Shown here one piece after another: positions 21,296-32,168 of a stretch of DNA of 64,000 bases (the first letter of the stretch is position 1; each line of letters starts with the position of its first letter). Source of the stretch: Brevundimonas sp. AAP58. GTDB taxonomy: Bacteria > Pseudomonadota > Alphaproteobacteria > Caulobacterales > Caulobacteraceae. The stretch covers positions 36,186 to 100,185 of the forward strand of contig NZ_LJHU01000058.1 of NCBI RefSeq assembly GCF_001295975.1, given 5' to 3'. The notes beneath the pieces are model-generated. The model was not told the origin of the DNA, ran no database searches, and saw only the letters and a list, made by a program, of their open reading frames with translations. Both the position numbers and the translations under genes were made by a program.

Positions 21296-21799
21296 TCAGA
21301 GGCTCGGCAGCAGGGCGTTCAGCTGGTCGGCCACCGTGCCCCAGCCCTCGTGGAAGCCCATCGCCTCGTGCTGCTTCATGCTCTCTTCCGACCAATGCCG
21401 CGCGGTGGCGACGTAGCGCGTCTTGCCGTCAGGCAGCGGCGTCAGGACAATCTCGGCGACCATGAAGGGCAGGCCCGCGGGCATCCAACCCTTCACAAAG
21501 GCGTCGGTCGTGATCCAGCGGCGATGGGTTTCGACCAGCAGGAAGACGCCGTCGTTGGGCATCACCTCCCCGTCGGGACCGTGCATGGTGAAGGCGAAGC
21601 GGCCCCCGACCTCGGGTTCGATCACTGCGTCCGAGATGGTCCACGGCTTGGGGCAGAACCATTGGGACAGGATCTCCGGCGTCATGAACGCCTTCCAGAT
21701 TTTCTCCGGCGTCCCGTTCAGCACGCGCTCCAGCACCAGGGCATGGGTGTGCGCACCGGTCGCATGGCAGGGGTCGATGGTCTCAGTTTCGCGGGCCAC
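21296..21799 (-). CDS. SRPBCC (AHSA1-like) domain protein
   Basis: 167 residues, likely GTG start at 21799, which overlaps the 3' end of the ArsR gene by 17 bases. Same helix-grip family as its downstream neighbour: LERVLNGTPEKIWKAFMTPE, QWFCPKPW, GGRFAFTMHGPDG, and the C-terminal MGFHEGWGTVADQLNALL. Its close packing with the regulator suggests translational coupling. It and the next gene are divergent paralogues and not a recent duplication. Confidence 0.9.
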   Translation of the reverse strand: MARETETIDPCHATGAHTHALVLERVLNGTPEKIWKAFMTPEILSQWFCPKPWTISDAVIEPEVGGRFAFTMHGPDGEVMPNDGVFLLVETHRRWITTDAFVKGWMPAGLPFMVAEIVLTPLPDGKTRYVATARHWSEESMKQHEAMGFHEGWGTVADQLNALLPSL

Positions 21800-22130
21800 G
21801 AGGGTCTCCCTTTTGAATCTTGCTCAGGTAGGCGTCGAGGCGGTCGAAGCTGGTCTCCCAGTACCGCCGATAATGTTCGAGCCACTCGGCCATGCCCTTC
21901 AGGCCCATCGGCTCCAGCCTGGCAGGGCGCCACTGGGCCTCCTTGCCGCGCGTGATCAGACCAGCCTTCTCAAGCACTTTCAGATGCTTGGAGACTGCAG
22001 CCAAACTCATGGCAAAGGGTTGAGCCAGGTCATTGACGCTGGCCTCGCCCTCGGTCAGCCGCGCCAGGATGGCCCGACGGGTCGGGTCGGCGAGGGCGGA
22101 GAACTTGGCGGAGAGGTCGTCGGTCTGCAT
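21783..22130 (-). CDS. ArsR-family winged-helix transcriptional regulator
   Basis: 115 residues. Winged helix-turn-helix of the ArsR/SdpR type: FSALADPTRRAILARLTEGE, DLAQPFAMSLAAVSKHLKVL (recognition helix), EKAGLITRGKEAQWRP. No metal-binding CxC motif is visible, so it is probably not a metal sensor. It heads a minus-strand unit with two SRPBCC proteins, a VOC protein and a reductase, and a perfect 18-bp palindrome lies 15 bases upstream of its start, consistent with autoregulation. Confidence 0.93.
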   Translation of the reverse strand: MQTDDLSAKFSALADPTRRAILARLTEGEASVNDLAQPFAMSLAAVSKHLKVLEKAGLITRGKEAQWRPARLEPMGLKGMAEWLEHYRRYWETSFDRLDAYLSKIQKGDPRGPRN

Positions 22131-22144
22131 GACAGGGCTTTGCG

Positions 22145-22162
22145 TTTAACCAGACGGTTAAA
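22145..22162. promoter_or_regulatory. Palindromic operator candidate for the ArsR-type regulator
   Basis: Perfect inverted repeat TTTAACC-AGAC-GGTTAAA located 15-32 bases upstream of the ArsR start codon. A second, wider inverted repeat overlaps it: CCAGAC (22150-22155) and GTCTGG (22169-22174). The A+T-rich sequence is a sharp contrast to the surroundings. By analogy with other ArsR/SdpR regulators it would be the autoregulatory site; it also lies in the shared divergent region before the SnoaL-like gene. Inference from position and symmetry only. Confidence 0.6.
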
Positions 22163-22223
22163 TACTGTGTCTGGTAAGATTTGTCAACCGCCCAGTTGAA
22201 TACGGGTCAGCGAAGTCGTGCCC

Positions 22224-22243
22224 CCACCGCCGTTTGGCGGTGG
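22224..22243. other. Perfect hairpin in divergent intergenic region
   Basis: CCACCGCC-GTTT-GGCGGTGG, an 8-bp stem with a four-base loop, about 85 bases before the SnoaL-like gene. No T-run follows, so it is not a standard intrinsic terminator. It could be a 5'-leader structure or a DNA-binding site. Confidence 0.4.
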
Positions 22244-22328
22244 CCAATGCGCGCCAGCCCAAGACCTTCCCGGTTCCGGAAACCGACGACCAGGCGTAAG
22301 TCGGACTGTCAAACCACGGAGCGATCCC

Positions 22329-22778
22329 ATGTTCGCCGCCATCTTCGCCACCTTGCTGCTACAGTCCTCACAGGAGGCCGAGGTGGCCGCTGTGCTGGAC
22401 CGCTTGAATGCAGCCTCGACGGCTGCGGACGGGGAGGCCTACTTCGCCCAGTTCACGCCGGATGCCCGGTTCGTCGGTACAGATGCGACCGAGCACTGGA
22501 CGCTGCCCGAGTTCCGCGCCTACGCGGCCCCGGTGTTCGCGCGTGGGCGTGGCTGGTCCTATCCGGCGACCGAGCGGACGATCACCATCGCACCCATCGG
22601 CTGCCGCTGCATTGCCTGGTTCGAGGAGAAGCTATTGAACGCCAGTTATGGCGAGACACGCGGCTCGGGCGTGCTGCGCCTGACTGAGGATGGCTGGAAG
22701 ATCGAGCAGTACGTCCTGTCCTTCGCTGTGCCCAATGATCGCGCCGATGCGGTCGTCGAGGTCATCAAGGGCGAGTGA
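22329..22778 (+). CDS. SnoaL-like/NTF2-fold protein
   Basis: 149 residues from ATG 22329. A short hydrophobic N-terminus (MFAAIFATLLLQSS) may be a signal sequence. The remainder fits the DUF4440/SnoaL-like NTF2 fold: AEVAAVLDRLNAASTAADGE, YFAQFTPDARFVGTDATEHW, and C-terminal GSGVLRLTEDGWKIEQYVLS. Such proteins bind small ligands or act as simple enzymes; the substrate is unknown. The stop codon overlaps the recO start (TGATG), so recO can be translated from the same message. Confidence 0.85.
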   Translation: MFAAIFATLLLQSSQEAEVAAVLDRLNAASTAADGEAYFAQFTPDARFVGTDATEHWTLPEFRAYAAPVFARGRGWSYPATERTITIAPIGCRCIAWFEEKLLNASYGETRGSGVLRLTEDGWKIEQYVLSFAVPNDRADAVVEVIKGE

Positions 22779-23509
22779 TGGAGTTCCACGAGGAGGCCTT
22801 CGTCCTCTCGGCGCGCAGCCATGGCGACACCGGCGCGCTCGTGGACCTGCTGACGGAGAGCCACGGTCGGCACGCGGCCTACGTGGCCGGCGGAGCCTCG
22901 CGGCGGATGAAGCCTCACCTCCAGCCAGGCGCCCGGGTCATTGTCGATTACCGCGCCCGCACCTCGGATCACCTGGGATCGGCGCGACTGGAGCCGGTGG
23001 GGGAGGGGCCGAGCGCCCTTTTCGACGACCCCCTGGCGCTGACCGGCTTGTCCGCGGCCGCGGCGGTGGCGCAAGGCGCGCTGCCGGAGCGGGAGGCCCA
23101 TGCGGGCGCCTTCTTGGCCTTCGAGGCCCTCATGGGCGCGTTTGCCATCCCGCATGTCTGGCCGGCCATCTTCGTGCGGTTCGAGGCCGGCCTGCTGGAG
23201 GATCTGGGTTTCGGGCTCGATCTGGGATCTTGTGCCGTCACCGGCACACTCGACGACCTGGTCTGGGTCAGCCCCCGGACTGGTCGCGCTGTCAGCGCGG
23301 AGGCAGGACGACCTTATGCAGACAAGCTCCTGAAGTTACCGCCTTTCATCCTCGGTGCCCAGGCTGGGCTTGCGGACGGAGACGTCCTGGATGGCTTTGC
23401 GCTCACGGGCCACTTCCTCGAGCAATTCGTCTTCAATCCCCAGAACAGGCCCCTGCCACCGGCAAGGGACTGGATGATCGACAAACTGGGTGAGGCACGA
23501 CGGCTGTGA
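22778..23509 (+). CDS. recO: DNA repair protein RecO
   Basis: Recombination mediator that helps RecA displace SSB in the RecFOR pathway. 243 residues from ATG 22778; a GTG three bases earlier is an alternative. N-terminal OB-fold segment EFHEEAFVLSARSHGDTGAL, GGASRRMKPHLQPG, and the helical region with LKLPPFIL and ALTGHFLEQFVF. The zinc-binding cysteines found in some RecO proteins are absent. Normally adjacent to era; here displaced by the inserted block upstream. Confidence 0.93.
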   Translation: MEFHEEAFVLSARSHGDTGALVDLLTESHGRHAAYVAGGASRRMKPHLQPGARVIVDYRARTSDHLGSARLEPVGEGPSALFDDPLALTGLSAAAAVAQGALPEREAHAGAFLAFEALMGAFAIPHVWPAIFVRFEAGLLEDLGFGLDLGSCAVTGTLDDLVWVSPRTGRAVSAEAGRPYADKLLKLPPFILGAQAGLADGDVLDGFALTGHFLEQFVFNPQNRPLPPARDWMIDKLGEARRL

Positions 23510-23571
23510 CCGCTGACGTCTCCTTAAGCGAATCCCGCTAGGAAGGCAGTGTTCAGATAGGTGTGGCGTCG

Positions 23572-25149
23572 ATGAGTTGTGAGGCAGTGGCGAAGACCAG
23601 TCCCTGGACATCTCTCGCGGCGGCCTCGGCCGACCACGCCGCTGACCTCAACACCTTCTTTGACGTCTCCCTCGACCTGCTGATCATCCGCGACCTTGAT
23701 GGCCGCGTGGTCAAGGCCAGTCGCTCCTGGCTGACAACTCTGGGGCATGACCCCGAGGATATGCAGGGCAAGCCCCTGCTGCGGCTGGTCCATCCGGACG
23801 ATATGCCCGCGACCCTGAACAGCGTGGTCGAGGTCGAGGGACGCAGGCCCGGCGATCCAATCCTCGGCTTCCGCAACCGTTATCGGCACCGCGACGGCGA
23901 TTATCGGATCGTGGAGTGGCGCGCCCAACGACACGACGATCGCATCTATGCCGTCGCGCGCGACGTGACCGATCAGGTGGCGGCCGAGAAGGCGCTGATC
24001 GAGGCCAAGGCCGCCGCAGAGGCCGCCAGCCAGGCCAAGTCGGACTTTCTCGCCAACATGAGCCACGAGATCCGCACGCCGCTGAACGGCGTCATCGGCA
24101 TCGTCGACGCCCTGTCGCGCACGCCGCTGAGCCCGGAACAGTCGGAGATGGTCGGGCTGATCCGCGAATCCGGCGTAACGCTGGAGCGGTTGGTGTCTGA
24201 CGTGCTGGACGTGTCCAAGATCGAAGCGGGCCAACTGACCCTCGAGGAGCGCCCCTTCGACCTGGACGAGGCCTTCGCCTCGGCCGCTGAGGTGGCGCGC
24301 CAGCGATGTTGGGACAAGGGGCTGCTGTTTCGGCTGCGGCGCGCACCCGAGGCGACTGGACTGTTCATTGGAGACAGCACGCGCATTCGGCAGGTGGTGT
24401 CGAACCTGCTGTCGAATGCGGTCAAGTTCACGGCCGACGGTTCGATTACTCTCACGGTCGGACTGGAACCGGAAGGGTCCGATCAGGCCTGGTTGTCAGT
24501 GGCGGTGGAGGACACCGGCGTCGGCTTCAACTCGGACCATGCGACCCGATTGTTCGAGCGCTTCAGCCAGGCCGACAGCAGCATCACGCGCCGTTTCGGG
24601 GGAACCGGTTTGGGCCTGTCGATCTGCCAGTCGCTCGTCGAGATGATGGGAGGCGACATCTCGGCCATGTCCACGCCCGGGCAGGGCAGTCGGTTCGAGG
24701 TGGTGATCCCGCTCAGGCGCGCGCACGCCCTGGCCGAGGCAGCGGCACTTGAGCCCGAAGTGCCAGCGCCAGTCCGTGAGCGGCCCTTGCGCATCCTGCT
24801 CGCCGAAGATCATCCGACCAACCGTCGCGTCGTCCAGCTGATCCTGCAGCCCCATGACGTCGATCTGGTCATGGTTGAGGACGGGGCCCAGGCGGTGGCG
24901 GCATTCGCCGAAGATCGCTTCGACCTGGTTCTGATGGACATGCAGATGCCGGTCATGGACGGGCTGTCGGCGACCGAGGCCATCCGCGCGTTGGAAACCA
25001 CGGGCCGGACGCCGATCATCATGCTGAGCGCCAACGCCATGGCCGAGCATCGCGACCAGGCCAAGGCAGCCGGTGCCGACCTGCACGTCGCCAAACCGAT
25101 CACGGCCGAGAGCCTTCTGGCAGGGATCGAGACCGCGCTCGCGGGCTGA
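23572..25149 (+). CDS. PAS hybrid sensor histidine kinase/response regulator
   Basis: 525 residues from ATG 23572 (GTG 23563 is possible, but the spacing to the upstream AGG favours ATG). Order: PAS domain at about 25-135 (LDLLIIRDLDGRVVKASRSW), HisKA with phospho-acceptor H165 in MSHEIRTPLNG, HATPase with NLLSNAVKF and GTGLGLSICQSLVEMMGG, then a receiver domain at about 405-520 with phospho-acceptor D456 in LVLMDMQMPVMDG. No transmembrane segment is visible, so it is a soluble kinase. No partner phosphotransferase or regulator gene is adjacent, so its output pathway is unknown. Confidence 0.94.
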   Translation: MSCEAVAKTSPWTSLAAASADHAADLNTFFDVSLDLLIIRDLDGRVVKASRSWLTTLGHDPEDMQGKPLLRLVHPDDMPATLNSVVEVEGRRPGDPILGFRNRYRHRDGDYRIVEWRAQRHDDRIYAVARDVTDQVAAEKALIEAKAAAEAASQAKSDFLANMSHEIRTPLNGVIGIVDALSRTPLSPEQSEMVGLIRESGVTLERLVSDVLDVSKIEAGQLTLEERPFDLDEAFASAAEVARQRCWDKGLLFRLRRAPEATGLFIGDSTRIRQVVSNLLSNAVKFTADGSITLTVGLEPEGSDQAWLSVAVEDTGVGFNSDHATRLFERFSQADSSITRRFGGTGLGLSICQSLVEMMGGDISAMSTPGQGSRFEVVIPLRRAHALAEAAALEPEVPAPVRERPLRILLAEDHPTNRRVVQLILQPHDVDLVMVEDGAQAVAAFAEDRFDLVLMDMQMPVMDGLSATEAIRALETTGRTPIIMLSANAMAEHRDQAKAAGADLHVAKPITAESLLAGIETALAG

Positions 25150-25190
25150 CAACGGCCGCCGCCAGGCCTAGCTTGGACGGGGAGGGTGCC

Positions 25191-25757
25191 ATGAGCGACG
25201 ACGATCAGACGCCGGGTCAGACCCTGCGAACGGCCATCCTGGATCGCGCGCGGCTGGAGTACTGGGCCCTGGTTGCCGAGGTGGTCAGCGCCATCGCCGT
25301 GGTGATTTCGTTGATCTTCGTCGGTATCCAGTTGCGGGATGGCAACGTCGTCTCGACGCGGGCGGAGGCCAACGCCACGCAGGACCAGTGGACCGCGTTC
25401 AACGCCTCGATCTACGGCGACGGCGAGACGGCGGACATCTATCATGCTGCCACGACCGGGGTTCGACCCCTGGCGCCAGTCGAGCAGTTGCGATTCACCT
25501 TTCTGCTGCGAGAGCAGGGGTGGCTGACGTATCAGGGTTGGGAGCGAGTGCGGGTGGGCCTCCGACCGCCCGAGAGCTTTTACGAGGGGGCCGGCGTCGA
25601 TCTGGCCATCGTCATCTGCACACCGGGCGGCCGGGGCGCCTGGCCCCAAGTCCGCCGCGAGTTCCCGCCCGCCTATGCCGCCGACATTGATATCCTGGTC
25701 TCAGCGCAGGCGAGAACCCTGGGAGCCGCCTGTCCGTCCACAGCGCCCGCGTCCTGA
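25191..25757 (+). CDS. Uncharacterised single-pass membrane protein
   Basis: 188 residues from ATG 25191 (in-frame TTG 25173 possible). A hydrophobic segment at about 28-48 (ALVAEVVSAIAVVISLIFVG) follows a short polar N-terminus; the C-terminal part is soluble and contains FTFLLREQGWLTYQGWERVR. The layout (short cytosolic tail, one helix, IQLRDGN) resembles a widespread uncharacterised proteobacterial family. It lies between the hybrid kinase and parC, with no clear operon link to either. Confidence 0.7.
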   Translation: MSDDDQTPGQTLRTAILDRARLEYWALVAEVVSAIAVVISLIFVGIQLRDGNVVSTRAEANATQDQWTAFNASIYGDGETADIYHAATTGVRPLAPVEQLRFTFLLREQGWLTYQGWERVRVGLRPPESFYEGAGVDLAIVICTPGGRGAWPQVRREFPPAYAADIDILVSAQARTLGAACPSTAPAS

Positions 25758-25818
25758 CCGTCGACCCGAAGCCGGCAGCCTCTAGACTTCCGGATCGAAC
25801 GGGACGATTCGCAGGCTC

Positions 25819-28023
25819 ATGACCATTCACACTCCACCTCCTGAGGGGGGGCGCATCGTTGAGGAGCCGATGGGCGAGGCGTTGTCGCGCCGCTATCTCG
25901 CCTATGCGCTGTCGACCATCACCAACCGGGCGCTGCCGGACGTGCGCGACGGTTTCAAGCCCGTGCACCGCCGCATCCTCTACGCCATGCACCAGATGCG
26001 GCTGAACCCGCAGGCGGCGGCGCGGAAGTGCGCCAAGGTCGTGGGCGAGGTCATGGGCGGCTATCACCCTCACGGCGACGCCTCGATCTATGATGCGCTG
26101 GTGCGCCTGGCCCAGGATTTCGCCCAGCGCTATCCGCTGGTCGACGGGCAGGGGAACTTCGGCAACATCGACGGCGATAACCCCGCCGCCATGCGCTATA
26201 CCGAGTGCAAGCTGACGCCGGCGGCCATGCTGCTGATGGACGGAATCGATCAGGATTCCGTAGACTTCCGCCCCACATATGACGATCAGGACGAAGAGCC
26301 GGTCGTCCTGCCCGCCGGCTTCCCCAACCTGCTGGCCAACGGTTCTTCCGGCATCGCCGTGGGCATGGCGACGTCCATTCCGCCCCACAACGTCGGCGAG
26401 CTGATCGACGCCTGTTTGCTATTGCTGGACCGGCCGGACGCGACGACGGCGGAGCTGGCCGAGATCGTGCCGGGGCCGGATTTCCCGACCGGCGGGGTGG
26501 CGGTCGAAGGCCATGCCTCGATCCTGGAGGCCTATGAGACAGGTCGCGGCGGCATCCGGCTGCGCGCCCGCTGGGAGAAGGAGCCGCTGGAGCGCGGCGG
26601 CTGGCAGGTGGTCGTCACCGAGATCCCCTACCAGGTCCAGAAGACCAAGCTGATCGAGGCGATGGCCGAACTGCTGGAGCAGAAGAAGCTGCCCCTGGTC
26701 GACACCTTCGACGACCAGTCCGCCGAGGACATCCGCCTGGTCATCGAGCCCAAGAGCCGAAACGTCGACCCCGACGCCATGATGGAGAGCCTGTTCCGGC
26801 TGTCCGACCTGGAGGTCCGCTTCCCGGTCAACATGAACGTGCTGGACGCGACGGGCACGCCCGGCGTCATGGGTCTGAAGGGCTGTCTGCAGGCCTTCCT
26901 CGATCACCGGCGCGAGGTGCTGAACCGCCGCTCAAAGTGGCGGATCGAGAAGGTCGAGAAGCGGCTGCACCTGCTGGAAGGCCTGCGGATCGTCTTCCTG
27001 AACCTGGACGAGGTCATCCGCATCGTGCGCGAGGAGGAGCAGCCGAAGGCCGTCCTGATCGCTCGCTTCGGCCTGTCCGAGACCCAGGCCGACTTCATCC
27101 TCGACACCCGTCTGCGTCAGCTGGCGCGGATCGAGGAGATGACGATCGAGAATGAATACAAGGCTCTGGCTGAGGAACTGGCGGCGTTGCGTTCGCTTTC
27201 GGCCTCGCCCGCCAAGCAGTGGAAGGCCATCGGCAAGGAGCTGGAGGCGACGCGCAAGGCGCTCGTCTCACCGCGCCGGACCACCATTGCCGAGGCGGTG
27301 GATGCTTCGGCCTTCATCGCGCCCGAGGCCTTCATTCCGCGCGAAGCGATCACCGTCATTCTGTCCGAGCGCGGCTGGATCCGGGCGGTGAAGGGTAAGG
27401 TCGACGATCCGTCGGAGCTGAAGTTCAAGGAAGGCGACAGCCTCGGCTTCCTTATCCCGGCCTTCACTACGGACAAGATCCTGGTCGCGGCGACGGACGG
27501 TCGGGTGTTCACGATCGGGGCGGACAAGCTGGCGTCCGGGCGCGGGCACGGCGAGCCGCTGCGCCTGATGATCGAGCTGGAGGACTCGGCGGGCATCGTC
27601 GGCCTGTTCGCGCATCAGCCGGGCGCGAAGATGCTGATGGCGTCGAAAGCCGGCTATGGCTTCGTCGCGCCGGAGGATGAGCTGCTGGCCACCAAGCGCG
27701 GCGGCAAGCAGGTGCTGAACGGCGAGCTTCTGGCGGCGCTGCGGCTCGGCGGGGCGGACCATGTCGTCACGATTGGCGAGAACCTGAAGACCCTGATCTT
27801 CCGAGTCGAGGAACTGCCGGAAATGCCGCGCGGCAAGGGCGTGAAGCTGCAATCGTTCAAGCAGGGCGGCCTGTCCGACATCACCGTCTTCGCTGCTGAC
27901 GCGGGGCCTGAGTGGGTCGACGGCGGCGGCCGTCGTCGCAACTGGCCGGACTGGAAGGACTGGCTGGGCAAGCGCGCCGGGGCGGGACGCATGGGGCCGC
28001 GCGGACTTCGCAAGTTCCGCTGA
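25819..28023 (+). CDS. parC: DNA topoisomerase IV subunit A
   Basis: Cleaves and rejoins DNA to decatenate daughter chromosomes. 734 residues, full length. The catalytic tyrosine is Y127 in [14 protein letters not shown]. The quinolone-resistance-determining region reads HGDASIYD, with A88 and D92 where E. coli ParC has Ser80 and Glu84. C-terminal beta-pinwheel blades follow from about residue 500; the GyrA box of gyrase is absent, supporting ParC rather than GyrA. A 14-bp perfect palindrome directly follows the stop codon (28024-28037). Confidence 0.95.
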   Translation: MTIHTPPPEGGRIVEEPMGEALSRRYLAYALSTITNRALPDVRDGFKPVHRRILYAMHQMRLNPQAAARKCAKVVGEVMGGYHPHGDASIYDALVRLAQDFAQRYPLVDGQGNFGNIDGDNPAAMRYTECKLTPAAMLLMDGIDQDSVDFRPTYDDQDEEPVVLPAGFPNLLANGSSGIAVGMATSIPPHNVGELIDACLLLLDRPDATTAELAEIVPGPDFPTGGVAVEGHASILEAYETGRGGIRLRARWEKEPLERGGWQVVVTEIPYQVQKTKLIEAMAELLEQKKLPLVDTFDDQSAEDIRLVIEPKSRNVDPDAMMESLFRLSDLEVRFPVNMNVLDATGTPGVMGLKGCLQAFLDHRREVLNRRSKWRIEKVEKRLHLLEGLRIVFLNLDEVIRIVREEEQPKAVLIARFGLSETQADFILDTRLRQLARIEEMTIENEYKALAEELAALRSLSASPAKQWKAIGKELEATRKALVSPRRTTIAEAVDASAFIAPEAFIPREAITVILSERGWIRAVKGKVDDPSELKFKEGDSLGFLIPAFTTDKILVAATDGRVFTIGADKLASGRGHGEPLRLMIELEDSAGIVGLFAHQPGAKMLMASKAGYGFVAPEDELLATKRGGKQVLNGELLAALRLGGADHVVTIGENLKTLIFRVEELPEMPRGKGVKLQSFKQGGLSDITVFAADAGPEWVDGGGRRRNWPDWKDWLGKRAGAGRMGPRGLRKFR

Positions 28024-28131
28024 TCGGCGGCCGCCGAGCGACGGTCTCTGCCCACAGGGCCTGGGAACAAACAAAGAACTTTCTGTTGCGCTCTGGGCCG
28101 CAGATGCGTTTTCTGCCGCCTGGAGACACCC

Positions 28132-28410
28132 ATGCGCGACATTCGGACCGACTTCTATGTGCCCCGCGATATCCGCCAGCCCCGTCACGGGGCTCGGCTG
28201 GTGGTCGCATGTCTGGCGCGGGATTGCGAGCGCGCCGTGCTGATGGACCCGCGCCCCTTGTTTGGCGCGCGGCGGAACTGGCCCGTGGCCGGACGATCCG
28301 AGCGGTTTCGCTGTCAGTGCGGGTCACGCGAGACGCGGCTCAGCTACACCGTGAATGCCTCCCAGCCCGACGGTCCGCTGTCACTGGACGCCATCCGGCT
28401 GTGGCTGTGA
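28132..28410 (+). CDS. Small cysteine-containing protein, uncharacterised
   Basis: 92 residues, ATG 28132 preceded by CTGGAGA as ribosome-binding site. Four cysteines are arranged as CLARDC in the first half and CQC in the second, a pattern compatible with a small zinc-binding fold. No family recognised. It stands alone between parC and lon, in the same orientation, in gaps of 108 and 180 bases, so it probably has its own promoter. Confidence 0.68.
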   Translation: MRDIRTDFYVPRDIRQPRHGARLVVACLARDCERAVLMDPRPLFGARRNWPVAGRSERFRCQCGSRETRLSYTVNASQPDGPLSLDAIRLWL

Positions 28411-28452
28411 TGTCGTCAGTCAGCGCGCGGCTGTGGGTCGCCATCCGCAACG

Positions 28453-28480
28453 CTTGAACCGGCGCGGGAACGGGCCACAT
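28453..28480 (+). promoter_or_regulatory. Candidate heat-shock (RpoH) promoter for lon
   Basis: CTTGAA (28453-28458), 16-base spacer, CCACAT (28475-28480), about 110 bases upstream of the lon start codon. This matches the RpoH pattern CTTGAA-N13-17-CCCCAT with one mismatch in the -10. lon is a classical heat-shock gene, which supports the assignment, but no transcript evidence is available here. Confidence 0.5.
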
Positions 28481-28590
28481 ACTCCTCTGAACGCCGTCGG
28501 AATCGACGGGCCGGTCGAGGGTGTCGCTGCATATCGCGGGGCGTTCCGGCCGGCGGGCCGGAGATCGTCAAAGGCCCAGGAGCCGCATCA

Positions 28591-30987
<2,397 letters not shown>

Positions 30988-30994
30988 GCTTGAA

Positions 30995-31026
30995 AGCCTC
31001 CCCGGTCCGCCGGGGAGGCTTTTTCT
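30995..31026 (+). terminator. Rho-independent terminator after lon
   Basis: Perfect 11-bp stem AGCCTCCCCGG / CCGGGGAGGCT around the loop TCCG (30995-31020), followed immediately by a T-run. It begins eight bases after the lon stop codon and separates lon from tRNA-Val. Confidence 0.95.
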
Positions 31027-31066
31027 TGATCGGAAGCGTCCAGCGCGGCAAACACGGCGCGTGGAT

Positions 31067-31143
31067 GGGCGGCTAGCTCAGCTGGTCAGAGCATCTCGTT
31101 TACACCGAGAGGGTCGGCGGTTCGAACCCGTCGCCGCCTACCA
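31067..31143 (+). tRNA. tRNA-Val (anticodon UAC)
   Basis: 77-base cloverleaf with CCA encoded. Acceptor arms are GGGCGGC (31067-31073) and GCCGCCT, with one G-U pair; D stem GCTC/GAGC; anticodon stem TCTCG/CGAGA with loop TTTACAC giving anticodon TAC; T arm GGCGG-TTCGAAC-CCGTC. Located between the lon terminator and hemB, which is on the opposite strand. Confidence 0.97.
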
Positions 31144-31155
31144 CCCGGCTTACGG

Positions 31156-32160
31156 CTAGGCCCCCAGCAGCCGCGCGGCCTGAGGCGCGAAATAGGTCAG
31201 GACGCCCGCGCAACCGGCCCGCTTGAAACCGTGCAGCGTCTCCAGGATCGCGCGGTCTTCATCGAGCCAGCCGTTGGCGATCGAGGCCTTCATCATCGCG
31301 TACTCGCCGCTGACCTGATAGGCGAAGGTCGGCACGCGGAAGGTCTCCGACACGCGGCGCACGATGTCGAGATAGGGCATGCCCGGCTTGACCATGACCA
31401 TGTCGGCGCCCTCGGCGATGTCCATGGCGACCTCGCGCATGGCCTCATCGGTGTTGGCGTAGTCCATCTGATAGGTCTTCTTGTCGCCCGTCAGCTGTTT
31501 CGCCGAGCCGACGGCGTCACGATACGGCCCGTAGAAGGCCGAGGCGTATTTGGCCGCGTAGGACAGGATCAGGGTGTCGTGGAAGCCATTGGCCTCGAGC
31601 GCCTCACGGATGGCGGTAACCCGGCCGTCCATCATGTCCGACGGGGCTACAACATCCGCACCGGCATGGGCGTGGATGAACGCCTGCTCGGCCAGCCGCT
31701 CCAGCGTCGGATCGTTGACGATCCTGCCGTCCTCCAGCACGCCGTCGTGGCCATGGTCGGTGTAGCAGTCCAACGCCACGTCGGTCATGACGCCGATGTC
31801 GGGCGCGGCATCCTTGATGGCCTTGATGCACTCCGGAACCAGCCCGTCCGGGTCGGTCGCGCCCGTGCCGATCGTGTCCTTGAGCGACGGATCGACGTTG
31901 GGGAACAGACCGACCATCGGAATGCCCAGGCTGTGCGCCTCCTTCGCCGCCTCGGCGGCCGCCTTGGGCGAGAGGCGGAAGACGCCCGGCATGGACGGGA
32001 CCGGCACGCGGTCCTCGGCGCCGTCATGCACGATCAGCGGCCAGATCAGGTCCGACGGCGTCAGCGTGGTCTCGGCCACCATGCGCCGGACCCAGGGGCT
32101 GGATCTCAGGCGACGCGGGCGGGCGAAGGGGTAGGAAGCAGGGGCGAAGGGCGCGGTCAT
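31156..32160 (-). CDS. hemB: Delta-aminolevulinic acid dehydratase (porphobilinogen synthase)
   Basis: Condenses two 5-aminolevulinate molecules to porphobilinogen in haem synthesis. 334 residues. The two substrate lysines lie in LSYAAKYASAFYGPYRDA and MVMVKPGMPYLD. The metal region reads DVALDCYTDHGHDG, where zinc-type enzymes carry three cysteines; only one cysteine is present, so this is the magnesium/alkali type common in alphaproteobacteria. Convergent with tRNA-Val; nine bases separate its start from the vapC stop. Confidence 0.96.
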   Translation of the reverse strand: MTAPFAPASYPFARPRRLRSSPWVRRMVAETTLTPSDLIWPLIVHDGAEDRVPVPSMPGVFRLSPKAAAEAAKEAHSLGIPMVGLFPNVDPSLKDTIGTGATDPDGLVPECIKAIKDAAPDIGVMTDVALDCYTDHGHDGVLEDGRIVNDPTLERLAEQAFIHAHAGADVVAPSDMMDGRVTAIREALEANGFHDTLILSYAAKYASAFYGPYRDAVGSAKQLTGDKKTYQMDYANTDEAMREVAMDIAEGADMVMVKPGMPYLDIVRRVSETFRVPTFAYQVSGEYAMMKASIANGWLDEDRAILETLHGFKRAGCAGVLTYFAPQAARLLGA

Positions 32161-32168
32161 GGCGACCG

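Noticed and set aside
22146..22161. TTAA-N8-TTAA as a CtrA site
   Set aside because: CtrA sites need seven bases between TTAA halves; here there are eight, and the perfect palindrome next to an ArsR gene is a better explanation.
23530..23534. GANTC (CcrM) site with a nearby TTAA half before the hybrid kinase
   Set aside because: A single GANTC is expected by chance at this density and no promoter pattern accompanies it.
28024..28037. 14-bp palindrome after parC as a terminator
   Set aside because: It has no loop and no T-run, so it does not fit intrinsic termination.
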